Assembly (NCBI GenBank): GCA_017995215.1
Contig: JAGOJH010000014.1
Coordinates: 1-45,845 of the forward strand
From: Thermoclostridium sp.
GTDB taxonomy: Bacteria; Bacillota; Clostridia; DSM-8532
Direction of reading: 5' to 3'
Length of the DNA stretch: 45,845 nt
Part shown: positions 16,804-25,738 of the stretch, one piece after another
Numbering within the stretch: position 1 is the stretch's first letter
How the letters are laid out: every line of letters begins with the position of its first letter
Made by a program: the position numbers and the translations under genes
Notes under the pieces: generated by a model
Databases searched by the model: none
What the model was told of the DNA's origin: nothing
Seen by the model: the letters and a program-made list of their open reading frames with translations, nothing else

Positions 16804-17604
16804 ATGGTTAAATTGGAAACTGCTCATATGCAAAAAATTGCCCCGTTGTTTCAAGATCTCGAGATAACAATGCTATGGTCATGCCTTGAGGGCTTTATGG
16901 GCAATGCCTGGGCAGACAATATTGAAAATCCTCGATGTGCGCGGATCATCACCGCAGACTTTTGCTGTTTTGCGGGAGACAGTTTGTCCCCGGAAGCAGC
17001 ATTGTTCGTAAAGGACATTCCTGCCATTTTTCCGAAGAACTCAATTTTAATGGTGCCCGAAAATGATGCCTGGGGCACATTGATTGAGCAGGTTTGGGAA
17101 GGCCGGTATGAAAAATTCTCCCGGTATGAGCTTAAAAAAGAGAAGGGTATATTTGACCTTGTTCAGCTGAAGTCGTTCATCAAAAAGCTGAAAAACGGAT
17201 ATACGCTGGCACCTGTAGATGAGCGGCTTTTTCATCTCACCCGGCAGGAAGACTGGTCCAGTGATCTGTGCAGTCAGTTTCCAACCTATGAGGATTTCCG
17301 TCAAAACGGCCTTGGTTTTGTCGTTCTGCATGAAGGACATCCCGTCAGCGGAGCATCATCCTATACAATTTACAGTGAAGGCATTGAAATTGAAATTGAT
17401 ACAAAGCCGGAATATCGCAGGCAGGGCTTTGCTACAGTCTGCGCGGCCGCGCTGATTGTCGAATGCATCAGCCGTGGTCTGTATCCAAGTTGGGATGCCG
17501 CCAACAGAGAATCACTGGCACTGGCTGAAAAGCTTGGCTACCATTTTGACCGGGAATACACTGCCTACCAGGTGGAAATCAGGGATAGTTCCGTTACCAA
17601 ATAA
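16804..17604 (+). CDS. GNAT-family N-acetyltransferase
   Basis: The 266-residue protein has an N-terminal region with the LWSCLEGFMGNAWADN block typical of the larger GNAT group (Pfam GNAT_acetyltran, PF12746). Its C-terminal acetyl-CoA-binding core (about 165-262) includes the beta4 strand IEIEIDTKPEYRRQGFAT, with the Q/RxxGxG/A pyrophosphate loop reading RRQGFA. It should transfer acetyl from acetyl-CoA to an unknown amine. AGGAG lies 7 nt before the ATG. It is 76 bp downstream of mutY on the same strand and may be co-transcribed. A terminator follows at 17670-17708. Confidence 0.85.
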   Translation: MVKLETAHMQKIAPLFQDLEITMLWSCLEGFMGNAWADNIENPRCARIITADFCCFAGDSLSPEAALFVKDIPAIFPKNSILMVPENDAWGTLIEQVWEGRYEKFSRYELKKEKGIFDLVQLKSFIKKLKNGYTLAPVDERLFHLTRQEDWSSDLCSQFPTYEDFRQNGLGFVVLHEGHPVSGASSYTIYSEGIEIEIDTKPEYRRQGFATVCAAALIVECISRGLYPSWDAANRESLALAEKLGYHFDREYTAYQVEIRDSSVTK

Positions 17605-17669
17605 TGACCGAAGCAAGTACAAGACATCATTAATAGCAGGTTTTGCTTTGGCAGAACCATCACATCTGT

Positions 17670-17708
17670 AATAAGAACCTTACCGCCAGCCGCGGCAAGG
17701 TTCTTATT
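17670..17708 (+). terminator. Terminator hairpin in the gap before the ABC exporter
   Basis: A 12-bp perfect stem (17670-17681 with 17697-17708), A-rich on the left arm and T-rich on the right, encloses a GC-rich 15-nt loop with its own GCCGCGGC palindrome. It should end mutY/GNAT transcription. Within the remaining 200 bp before the ABC gene only a lone TATACT (17854-17859) suggests a -10 element. Confidence 0.65.
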
Positions 17709-17910
17709 GCAACACACCATACCAGCGAAGCTTCAGTTTCGTTATAACGAGTTAAAAGCTGAATAAGGTTACATGAAGGATACTGCATTTTTATAAATAT
17801 TTTCTACACATCATACCATGATCAGTTTCTTTTATCCTAAGACCACAGTGTGATATACTGGTTAAGGAATACACACCCTTTGCTTTGATAGACGTGAGGT
17901 ACCCGAAGTG

Positions 17911-19662
17911 ATGACAAAACTAAAGAAATTTATCGCCTATTATGGTCCCTACAAAGGCATGTTTTATCTGGATATGTTCTGCGCGCTGGTGCTTTCGGGG
18001 ATTGACCTGTTGTTCCCTTCCCTTGTGAAATATCTGATGGATGAAGTTTATGAAAAACGCCCGCCAAACATCATTGAGATCGTGCTCATTACGGGCGCAG
18101 GTCTTTTCATTCTTTATGTAGTACGGTTTTTCTGCCAGAAATATATTACCGCGCAGGGGCATATCATGGGTGCGCGTATGGAAGCGGACATGCGCAGGGA
18201 CCTTTTTACCCATCTGCAGAAATTGTCTTTTTCCTATTATGACAACGCCAACACGGGGACGCTGATGTCCCGCATAACCAATGACCTGTTTGATATCTCG
18301 GAGCTTGCCCATCACGGCCCCGAAGATGTGTTTATTTCCATCGTGAAAATTATCGGTGCGGTAGCGATTATGATGACCATGGATATTCGGCTGACGATGA
18401 TCCTGTTGGTACTGATGGTTACCATCATTGTTTTTACAGCTTTCTACAATAAAAAAATGCGTGCTGTGTTTGTTGAAAACCGTAAAAAAATAGCTTTGGT
18501 CAATGCCCAGACACAGGATACTCTTTCGGGCATCAGGGTTGTAAAATCCTTTTCCAACGAAACCATCGAGCAGGGGAAATTTGATAGTGGAAACCAGCAG
18601 TTTCTAAAAACAAAAGAAAACAGTTACACCATCATGGGGCAATTCTTCTCGGGAAACCAGTTTCTGCAGGGAATATTATACTTATGCGTGCTGATTCTGG
18701 GCGGGCTGTTTTTAAGCAGGAACCATATCTCCACCTCCGATTTGGTAGCCTATATTCTTTTCATTAATGTTTTCCTGAACCCGATTGACAGGCTTGTCAA
18801 TTTCACCGAAGCTTTTCAACGCGGTATGTCCGGGTTTGACCGTTTTCTGGAAATCATTCAGACAAAGCCTGAGATCACTGATAATGAAGGTGCCATTACC
18901 CTGACAGATGTCGAAGGAGAAATTCAGTTTCATAACGTCTCCTTCAGTTATAATGACAAGACCGAGGTGCTGAAAAACCTTGAGCTGACCATTCGAAAAG
19001 GCCAGACCGTTGCTCTTGTCGGCCCATCCGGTGGAGGAAAAACTACTTTTTGCAGCCTTATACCAAGGTTTTATGAAGTAAATGAAGGCTCGATTACCAT
19101 TGATGGCAAAGACATTCGAAGCGTCACACTGGAGTCCCTGCGTCGCAATATCGGAATGGTACAGCAGGACGTTTACATGTTTTCGGGAACCGTCGGAGAA
19201 AACATTCTGTATGGAAAGCCCGATGCATCCCCGGAAGAAATCGTTCGCGCTGCGGAGCTTGCGAACGCTCATGAATTTATTATGGAGTTGGAAAATGGTT
19301 ATGATACTTTTGTGGGTGAAAGGGGCGTAAAGCTTTCTGGTGGCCAGAAACAGCGAATATCCATCGCCCGTGCCTTTCTGAAGAATCCTCCGGTGCTTAT
19401 TCTGGATGAAGCTACCTCTGCGCTGGATAATGAGAGCGAACGCCTGGTTCAGCAGTCTTTGAAGGCTCTTGCCGAAGGACGAACCACATTGATCATTGCT
19501 CATAGGTTATCCACCATCAAAAATGCTGACAATATCATTGTTTTAACAACCAATGGCATTGAAGAACAGGGAACGCATCAGGAACTTCTGGGCAAAAGCG
19601 GTGTATACGCTTCTTTGCATAGCGATACCAGCAACGATGGAAAAGTATTGTTGTTCCATTAG
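17911..19662 (+). CDS. ABC exporter, fused permease and ATPase (MsbA/LmrA type)
   Basis: The 583-residue half-transporter has six membrane helices (about 1-310) and a nucleotide-binding domain (about 335-575) with Walker A GPSGGGKTT, Q-loop (MVQQDVY), signature LSGGQKQR, Walker B LILDEATSALD and the H-loop His in IIAHRLST. It probably works as a homodimer exporting lipid, peptide or drug; the substrate is not indicated. GAGGT lies upstream of both an adjacent GTG (17908) and ATG (17911); the ATG is taken. It is a single gene with no partner half-transporter beside it, which supports the homodimer. Confidence 0.92.
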   Translation: MTKLKKFIAYYGPYKGMFYLDMFCALVLSGIDLLFPSLVKYLMDEVYEKRPPNIIEIVLITGAGLFILYVVRFFCQKYITAQGHIMGARMEADMRRDLFTHLQKLSFSYYDNANTGTLMSRITNDLFDISELAHHGPEDVFISIVKIIGAVAIMMTMDIRLTMILLVLMVTIIVFTAFYNKKMRAVFVENRKKIALVNAQTQDTLSGIRVVKSFSNETIEQGKFDSGNQQFLKTKENSYTIMGQFFSGNQFLQGILYLCVLILGGLFLSRNHISTSDLVAYILFINVFLNPIDRLVNFTEAFQRGMSGFDRFLEIIQTKPEITDNEGAITLTDVEGEIQFHNVSFSYNDKTEVLKNLELTIRKGQTVALVGPSGGGKTTFCSLIPRFYEVNEGSITIDGKDIRSVTLESLRRNIGMVQQDVYMFSGTVGENILYGKPDASPEEIVRAAELANAHEFIMELENGYDTFVGERGVKLSGGQKQRISIARAFLKNPPVLILDEATSALDNESERLVQQSLKALAEGRTTLIIAHRLSTIKNADNIIVLTTNGIEEQGTHQELLGKSGVYASLHSDTSNDGKVLLFH

Positions 19663-19782
19663 GAAAGTGTTTTGGGTTGTTTTAAGGTGAGAATCAACCA
19701 GTGATTTAAACGATATTGGCAACACAGAGATGCTTTTTGCGAAGCCATTGTTCATTTCATTAAAACTGCGGAGGAAACACAG

Positions 19783-20814
19783 ATGTACAGCTTTAAAAAT
19801 GACTATAGTGAGGGCGCTCACCCAGAAGTACTAAAGCTGCTGTTGGAAACCAATATGCAGCAGACCGAAGGCTATGGCCTCGATCCATATTCAGCCCAGG
19901 CAACACAGCTCATTCACTCACTGATTCAACGGGAAGACGCAGATATTCACCTGCTTCCCGGCGGTACACATACAAACCTGATATCCATTTCCGCCTTCCT
20001 ACGCCCCCATGAAGCGGTTATATCAGCTGCAACAGGCCACATTCTGGTTCATGAAACCGGTGCGATAGAGGCCACAGGCCACAAAGTGATATCTGTGGAA
20101 ACTACTGACGGAAAGCTGCGTCCCCGGGACATAAAAAGCGTCTTGACCGCTCATACCGATGAGCATATGGTCAAGCCAAGGCTGGTCTATATCTCCAATT
20201 CAACTGAAATTGGCTCTATTTTCAGCAAGAATGAACTGGAGCAGCTGAACAACTGCTGCAGGGAGAATTCTCTTTTGCTGTATATGGATGGAGCCAGACT
20301 GGGGTCGGCGTTATGTGCGGAAGGAAACGATTTGGAACTGGCAGATATCAGCCGGCTGACAGACGCGTTTTATATTGGAGGGACAAAGAACGGAGCTTTG
20401 CTTGGTGAAGCGCTTGTGATCTGCAATGACTCATTGAAGGCTGATTTTCGTTTTTTCATCAAACAAAGGGGCGCTATGCTGGCCAAGGGAAGAATCATTG
20501 GCATTCAGTTTCTTGCATTAATGAAAGACAACCTGTATTTCCACCTGGCCAGGCACGCAAACAACATGGCTTCTCTTTTGCGAAGGGGAATTCGGGATGC
20601 AGGCTATACCTTCCTTTCAGAATCGCCGTCCAATCAAATTTTCCCGATACTGCCCAACAGATTGATTCAAAAACTGTTGCGGAATTTCAGCTTTTACATC
20701 TGGAAGGAAATTGACAGCGAGTATTCAGCTATTCGTCTGGTGACCTCGTGGGCTGCAGAAAGAGAAACGATACAGCGTTTTGTCGATGAAGTAAAAAGCT
20801 TTAAGGATGTTTAA
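19783..20814 (+). CDS. Low-specificity threonine aldolase (beta-eliminating lyase family)
   Basis: This 343-residue PLP enzyme of fold type I carries the schiff-base Lys202 in YIGGTKNGAL and the cofactor-ring Asp169 in LYMDGARLGSA, both in the threonine-aldolase/beta-eliminating-lyase arrangement. Such enzymes cleave threonine or allo-threonine to glycine and acetaldehyde. The C-terminal domain is typical in length. GGAGG lies 8 nt before the ATG. The stereospecificity cannot be read from the sequence. It lies 120 bp after the ABC exporter gene and 75 bp before the CYTH gene on the same strand. Confidence 0.9.
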   Translation: MYSFKNDYSEGAHPEVLKLLLETNMQQTEGYGLDPYSAQATQLIHSLIQREDADIHLLPGGTHTNLISISAFLRPHEAVISAATGHILVHETGAIEATGHKVISVETTDGKLRPRDIKSVLTAHTDEHMVKPRLVYISNSTEIGSIFSKNELEQLNNCCRENSLLLYMDGARLGSALCAEGNDLELADISRLTDAFYIGGTKNGALLGEALVICNDSLKADFRFFIKQRGAMLAKGRIIGIQFLALMKDNLYFHLARHANNMASLLRRGIRDAGYTFLSESPSNQIFPILPNRLIQKLLRNFSFYIWKEIDSEYSAIRLVTSWAAERETIQRFVDEVKSFKDV

Positions 20815-20889
20815 CTGGTTGATATCTGTCGGAGCATTTGATATACATCATTATCAGACCAATATTGTTATTCATTTGGGAGGGTGACT

Positions 20890-21360
20890 ATGCCAATAGA
20901 GATTGAAAGAAAGTTTCTGGTTCTCGACAATTCTTACAAACAGCTTGCAGAAGGTGTTTTGTACCAGCAGGCTTATCTGTCTTTCCACCCTTCTGTCAGA
21001 ATCAGGATTAATGGTCAACAGGCTTTGTTGACCATTAAGGGTGCTGCCACCGGGATATCCCGTTCGGAATTTGAATATGAAATACCCCTGCAGGAAGGCC
21101 TGGAGATGCTTCACGGGCTTTGCAGGGGCACGGTCATCGAAAAATATCGATATAAAGTTGATTATAAAGGCTTTACCTGGGAAATTGACGAGTTTTTAAA
21201 GGACAATGAAGGCCTGGTAGTAGCTGAAATTGAGCTGGAAAGCGAAGATCAGGTATTTGACAAACCACCTTTTATAGGGGAAGAAGTATCGTATGATAAA
21301 AGATACCGCAATTCCAGCCTGGTGACCAAACCATACAACACCTGGAAGGTTGCCCCATAG
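20890..21360 (+). CDS. CYTH domain protein (triphosphate tunnel metalloenzyme)
   Basis: The 156-residue protein begins PIEIERKFLV, the ExExK metal-binding motif of the CYTH superfamily, and continues with alternating charged strands (VRIRINGQQALLTIKGA, EFEYEIPL, VIEKYRYKV, WEIDEFL, VVAEIELE) that line a triphosphate tunnel. Relatives hydrolyse inorganic triphosphate or act as class IV adenylate cyclases; small stand-alone bacterial forms are mostly triphosphatases. GGGAGG lies 6 nt before ATG 20890; an earlier in-frame GTG overlaps that site. It ends 14 bp from the convergent chemoreceptor gene. Confidence 0.88.
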   Translation: MPIEIERKFLVLDNSYKQLAEGVLYQQAYLSFHPSVRIRINGQQALLTIKGAATGISRSEFEYEIPLQEGLEMLHGLCRGTVIEKYRYKVDYKGFTWEIDEFLKDNEGLVVAEIELESEDQVFDKPPFIGEEVSYDKRYRNSSLVTKPYNTWKVAP

Positions 21361-21374
21361 CATCACTTTTCAGA

Positions 21375-23378
21375 CTATACTTTAAATCTTGAAACACTCG
21401 CGGCCAGAGTTTCAGAGCTCTGCCTCGCAGACATCATCAAATTCGAAACATCGGTCGCTCTTTTCATTACATCGAGTGCTTTTTCAGAAATGTTCTGCGT
21501 TCCGTTAGCTTCCTCGCTGTTTGATGCGGCAACCTCATTAATTGCTTTAACCATAATTTGTATGGAAGCGAGCAATTGTTCGGAAGTTACTGAAAAATCG
21601 GTGACAAGCTCCTGAATCGACGCTGCATCATTGTAATACTGCTCCCCTATTCCCACCATTGTCTCGTAATCGCTGATAACTTTTGTATCAATAAAATTCA
21701 AAGCTTTTTCAGAGCTTGAAGCAAGATTTCCAACCGATGTGATAACTTCTCTGATGACATCCTGGATTTTGTTGGCAGTGTTCTTTGAATTCTCGGCAAG
21801 CTTTCGGACTTCACCGGCTACTACCGCAAACCCCTTGCCCGCCTCTCCTGCCCTGGCTGCCTCAATTGCAGCATTGAGCGAAAGCAGGTTTGTCTGCTCG
21901 GTTATCTGCAGAATAGAATTTGTAAGCACATTTATCTTCTCTACCGCTTTAGATTGTATCAATGCCTTTTTCATTTCTGAATCAATATCATTGCGAATAT
22001 CATGAGCAGCGTTTTGTGAATTAACAGCATTTTCTTTCAAGTCCTGGGCACGTTTGCTTATCACACCGACCAGTACTGATCCGCTCTGCGCTTTCCTGGC
22101 AATATTGACTACCGCACCTTCAATTTCACTGGATGTGGCATTCATCTCCTGGGTCGTGGCTGCTGTTTCATGAGTCATATCGGAAATTTGTTCGGTGGTG
22201 GCAGATACTTCAGCAATTCTGTGGGATAATTCTGCGATATTGTCCGATGATATGAGAATATTCTCTTTCACGTTTACAGTTTCGCTGATGACATCATTGA
22301 TCACAGTTCTTATTGACTTTTTCATAACGGTGACCGATTTCATCAGAATACCAATTTCATCATTCCTGTTCATGAAATCATCTGGCAAATCGATTGTGAA
22401 ATCAGCTTTGGCCAATGTATTCAGATGATCAGCAGCGATTTTTATCGGCTTTGAGATACGGTTGGCAATAAGGATCGAAATCATTGCTACAATCATTGCC
22501 GCAGCTGCAATCAATATGATTGCAACCAGATTTGAGTTATTATATTGTTGATATACTTCTTTTGAAGGTGCTGTCACAACCACTTTCCAACCTGTGGTCG
22601 GAACGGTTGCATAAGCTCCAACCATTTCCATGCCGTCATCTTCCAGGTATTGCATGAATCCGATGTCCTGAACTAGCACCCCTTCATCAAAGGCTTTCAT
22701 TTTAGTTTCGTGATTTGCAGACTCTTTATAATTCTTGCCGATTAATTGCCAATATTGATGGAATATGATATTCCCCGAGCCTGACATCAACCAGGCATAT
22801 CCGGATTCCTCAATTTTTACGGTACCAATGGTGTTTTCCAGCGCCTTTACAACTACATTGCTTTGTATAACGCCTGAAAAATTACCTGATTCATCCAGTA
22901 TGGGTACTGCTATAGCAATGATCCTGGCACCTGATCTGTCGCTGTTCATAATCTCGCTGATAGCGGGTTTTTTTGTTTCCCTGGCAGCAATAAAATGTTC
23001 CTTGTCTGCCATATTAGGCCGTGCCGTATAATTATCAATGATACAGTTTCCATCTTTATCAGCTGCTACGGATGTTTCAACTTCGGGGTCGGATTGGTTG
23101 ATTATCTTCAGAATATGCATTATTTCTTCCATGCTTTGACCGGAAAATTCCGGATAAGCGTCATATAACTCGGTAAGCTGCATAACCTTGGAATTAATCC
23201 ATGAATCGATTAACTTTGCATTTGAACGAGCAACCTCTATTTCTTGTGCTTTTATATTCTCAGTGGTTTCTGACATATATCGCGATAGTTGATATGAAGC
23301 GAGTATAAGTAATGGAATAAGCGAAACGCAAAAAAGAATCAAGATTAGCTTGAATTTTAATGAGTGTATAAATCTCAT
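21375..23378 (-). CDS. Methyl-accepting chemotaxis protein with dCache sensor
   Basis: The 667-residue chemoreceptor has an N-terminal membrane helix (about 9-30), an extracellular double-Cache-type domain (about 35-280, with the Cache-like stretch [24 protein letters not shown]), a second helix (about 283-306), a HAMP linker (about 307-360) and the cytoplasmic signalling domain. The hairpin tip reads [20 protein letters not shown] and [13 protein letters not shown]. It sends ligand signals to CheA. GGGGGTG lies 7-8 nt before the ATG. It is 145 bp downstream of the sugar permease genes in the same direction, which makes a role in taxis to the transported sugar attractive, although dCache domains more often bind amino or organic acids. 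Confidence 0.92.
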   Translation of the reverse strand: MRFIHSLKFKLILILFCVSLIPLLILASYQLSRYMSETTENIKAQEIEVARSNAKLIDSWINSKVMQLTELYDAYPEFSGQSMEEIMHILKIINQSDPEVETSVAADKDGNCIIDNYTARPNMADKEHFIAARETKKPAISEIMNSDRSGARIIAIAVPILDESGNFSGVIQSNVVVKALENTIGTVKIEESGYAWLMSGSGNIIFHQYWQLIGKNYKESANHETKMKAFDEGVLVQDIGFMQYLEDDGMEMVGAYATVPTTGWKVVVTAPSKEVYQQYNNSNLVAIILIAAAAMIVAMISILIANRISKPIKIAADHLNTLAKADFTIDLPDDFMNRNDEIGILMKSVTVMKKSIRTVINDVISETVNVKENILISSDNIAELSHRIAEVSATTEQISDMTHETAATTQEMNATSSEIEGAVVNIARKAQSGSVLVGVISKRAQDLKENAVNSQNAAHDIRNDIDSEMKKALIQSKAVEKINVLTNSILQITEQTNLLSLNAAIEAARAGEAGKGFAVVAGEVRKLAENSKNTANKIQDVIREVITSVGNLASSSEKALNFIDTKVISDYETMVGIGEQYYNDAASIQELVTDFSVTSEQLLASIQIMVKAINEVAASNSEEANGTQNISEKALDVMKRATDVSNLMMSARQSSETLAASVSRFKV

Positions 23379-23523
23379 CAAATCACCCCCGCTGCAAACA
23401 TGTTCTGTCGTTTGGAGACCCTATTTTTAACATCTTATATTTACCCGAATTTAATCCCAGCTAAACTGATATTCCTTTTTTTGCTTATATATTTACTCGA
23501 TTCCACCGCTTCATCCGGCAGCG

Positions 23524-24639
23524 TTAAGTTTTTTCCGTGTTTTTACTCTTGGGCTTCAACAAGTTTGGCAGCTGTAGCTTAAAGCTTCCTTTTTTGCCGG
23601 TGCCGGAGAATACGCTTTGAATGACGATGAAGGCAAACAGAAATGCTGAAGTGATGATTCTTGGCCATGATGCATCAACAATTCCCAGCAGCGGTACTAC
23701 ACGCTCTATCAGCGCATTGATTAGCACCCCGAATAAAGTGCCGATGGGCAGGCCTACGCCTCCTGATAACATAACGCCACCGATAACGCTGGAGGAGATG
23801 GCATCAATTTCATAACCGTATCCATTTCCAGGATTGCCGGAAGGTGCAAAAAGGGTGTAAAGAAGACCCCCAATACCCGCCAGCACACCGCAAAGTACAT
23901 GTGCCATGAACTTTGTTCGTTTAACATTGATCCCCATCAGCAAAGCGCTTTGTGGGTTTCCCCCAACAGCGTACAGGGAACGGCCAAACTTTGTTCTTTT
24001 CAACATGATGATAATGACAATGAGAACAATGATAGCCACGACGGCTGCAGGTGTCAGATATGCAACATCATGGGTCCCGTTCTTGCGTACATTGTATAAA
24101 AAGGGAATATACAGCTTCGCGCTGGACCAGCCCATGAACATCTCGTTTGATATCGGTACAGACTTGGGGTTGATGACGCTGATCATACCGCGTGCAAAAA
24201 ACATTCCGGACAACGTTACAATAAACGGTTGTATTTCCATGTAAGAGACCAAAAAGCCCTGAACAATACCAAATACAAGCCCTATGCACAGCGCCACCGG
24301 GATTGTCCATATGGCGCTTACGCTGCCATCCACCAACATCGTAGCGATGACCATGCTGATGAGCCCTGTTACCCCGCCCACAGAGATGTCTATGCTGCCG
24401 GTTATCATCACAACCGTTAACCCCAGCGCAAGCATCAAAAGATAAGCTTTGTTATTGAACAGGTTAAAAAAGACAGAGTACTTTGCAAAGTTGCTCTCTG
24501 TAAACATGAGTAATGAAACCACATAAAGAAGGACGAAAAGAGAAATCGTAATCAGCAGCAATATTCCTGTGTTGTTGAATCCCTTATGCCTCGTGGATAG
24601 CTGAAGCCCTGATATAGTGCTGTTTTTACTGTCTTTCAT
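23524..24639 (-). CDS. yjfF: Sugar ABC transporter permease (YjfF-like)
   Basis: The 371-residue protein has about 9-10 membrane segments and belongs to the branched-chain/monosaccharide permease family. It shows the conserved EAA-like region (LYAVGGNPQSALLMGINVKR) and the GGVMLSGGVGLPIGTLFG loop. It is the second permease of a YtfQRT/YjfF-type importer, which in E. coli takes up galactofuranose. The ATG at 24639 is chosen because GGAGG lies 8 nt upstream and overlaps the stop of the preceding permease gene. A longer frame would overlap that gene by 86 bp. It is the last gene of the transporter operon, 3-4 bp after ytfT. Confidence 0.85.
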   Translation of the reverse strand: MKDSKNSTISGLQLSTRHKGFNNTGILLLITISLFVLLYVVSLLMFTESNFAKYSVFFNLFNNKAYLLMLALGLTVVMITGSIDISVGGVTGLISMVIATMLVDGSVSAIWTIPVALCIGLVFGIVQGFLVSYMEIQPFIVTLSGMFFARGMISVINPKSVPISNEMFMGWSSAKLYIPFLYNVRKNGTHDVAYLTPAAVVAIIVLIVIIIMLKRTKFGRSLYAVGGNPQSALLMGINVKRTKFMAHVLCGVLAGIGGLLYTLFAPSGNPGNGYGYEIDAISSSVIGGVMLSGGVGLPIGTLFGVLINALIERVVPLLGIVDASWPRIITSAFLFAFIVIQSVFSGTGKKGSFKLQLPNLLKPKSKNTEKT

Positions 24640-24643
24640 TGAG

Positions 24644-25738
24644 TTAACCTCCAACAACCACATTCTTGCCGGATACCCTGCGGGTGAGTTTCCTGATCTT
24701 TTCCTTGAAAACATCACTGCTGGCAACAATGATTACAATAATGATAAACGCTTTAAACACATTAAGTTGGTCGGCCCGAACGCTCATGGCATATAATGTG
24801 GTCGTAATCGCCTGAATGGTATATGCGCCGATCACGGAGCCCGCTATGCTGAATTTGCCGCCGCCCAGCATGTTTCCGCCCAAAGCAACCGCAAGTATGG
24901 CGTCCATTTCTATACTCATACCCAACTCTCCGGAGTTCACACTTCCTACGCTGCTCGAGCCAACAAGCCCTGCCATCCCTGCCAGTGCGCCGTAAATGAC
25001 GAACACTGTGAATTTGATGGCATTGGAATTCAGCCCTACCAGGCGGGATGACGAACCATTGATCCCGACGCTTTGGATATAAAGACCCAGACTTGTCAGT
25101 TTTGTAAACAATACAACCAGAATGACCATTAAGATGCTGACAAGAATAGTGGTTCGAATCGGTACACCGGGGATTTGGACCCCCAAATATTTATAAGCTG
25201 GATTCATAATGTAAATGGTCTGTCCGTGGGTGATTTGCTTTGCAATAGAACGCCCCGCCGTAAACAGAATGAGCGAGGTGATCATGGGCTGCATTTTCAG
25301 CCGTGACACCAGAAAACCATTAAAAGCACCACATAAAGCCCCGCCAAGAAGACCAACAAGTAATGCTAAAATATAGGGGCTGTGAAAGACATCTGTTCTG
25401 TATTCTGCACCATTCAAAAGCAACCCGCAAAAGCTGGCGGCTATTGCCATAATGGCACCGGCGCTGATATCCTGCCCCCCTGATGCGGCTGTAACCAATG
25501 TCATGCCTAATGTAACAATAATCAGCTCACTGGCCTCATCCAGGATATTGGGAATATAGCCTGAAAGCAAACCATTCGTGATTGTGATATTAAAAAATGA
25601 CGGCGTGGTGATAATATTTTGAACCAATACAACAAGCAAAACAACCACTGAAAAGGTTAACCTGCTGCCGAAAATTCGCTTCACCAGCGGCATGGAGGAA
25701 GGTTTTAAAGATTTATCTTCATTTTTGAATAACATCAT
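24644..25738 (-). CDS. ytfT: Sugar ABC transporter permease (YtfT-like)
   Basis: The 364-residue protein is the first membrane subunit of the monosaccharide importer. It has about nine membrane segments and the family loops YIQSVGINGSSSRLVGLNS and AVALGGNMLGGGKFSIAGS. The ATG overlaps the TGA of the ATPase gene by four bases (ATGA), so translation is coupled and subunit amounts are matched. It pairs with the YjfF-like permease encoded just downstream. The mature transporter would be a permease heterodimer with one double-domain ATPase. Confidence 0.85.
   Translation of the reverse strand: MMLFKNEDKSLKPSSMPLVKRIFGSRLTFSVVVLLVVLVQNIITTPSFFNITITNGLLSGYIPNILDEASELIIVTLGMTLVTAASGGQDISAGAIMAIAASFCGLLLNGAEYRTDVFHSPYILALLVGLLGGALCGAFNGFLVSRLKMQPMITSLILFTAGRSIAKQITHGQTIYIMNPAYKYLGVQIPGVPIRTTILVSILMVILVVLFTKLTSLGLYIQSVGINGSSSRLVGLNSNAIKFTVFVIYGALAGMAGLVGSSSVGSVNSGELGMSIEMDAILAVALGGNMLGGGKFSIAGSVIGAYTIQAITTTLYAMSVRADQLNVFKAFIIIVIIVASSDVFKEKIRKLTRRVSGKNVVVGG

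Noticed and set aside
18712-19503. Minus-strand open frame of 263 codons inside the ABC exporter gene
   Set aside because: It is antisense to the nucleotide-binding domain, whose Walker and signature motifs are intact; the product reads as low-complexity antisense sequence.
24639-24729. N-terminal extension of the YjfF-like permease
   Set aside because: It would overlap the ytfT-like gene by 86 bp and has no ribosome site, whereas the ATG at 24639 has GGAGG 8 nt upstream.
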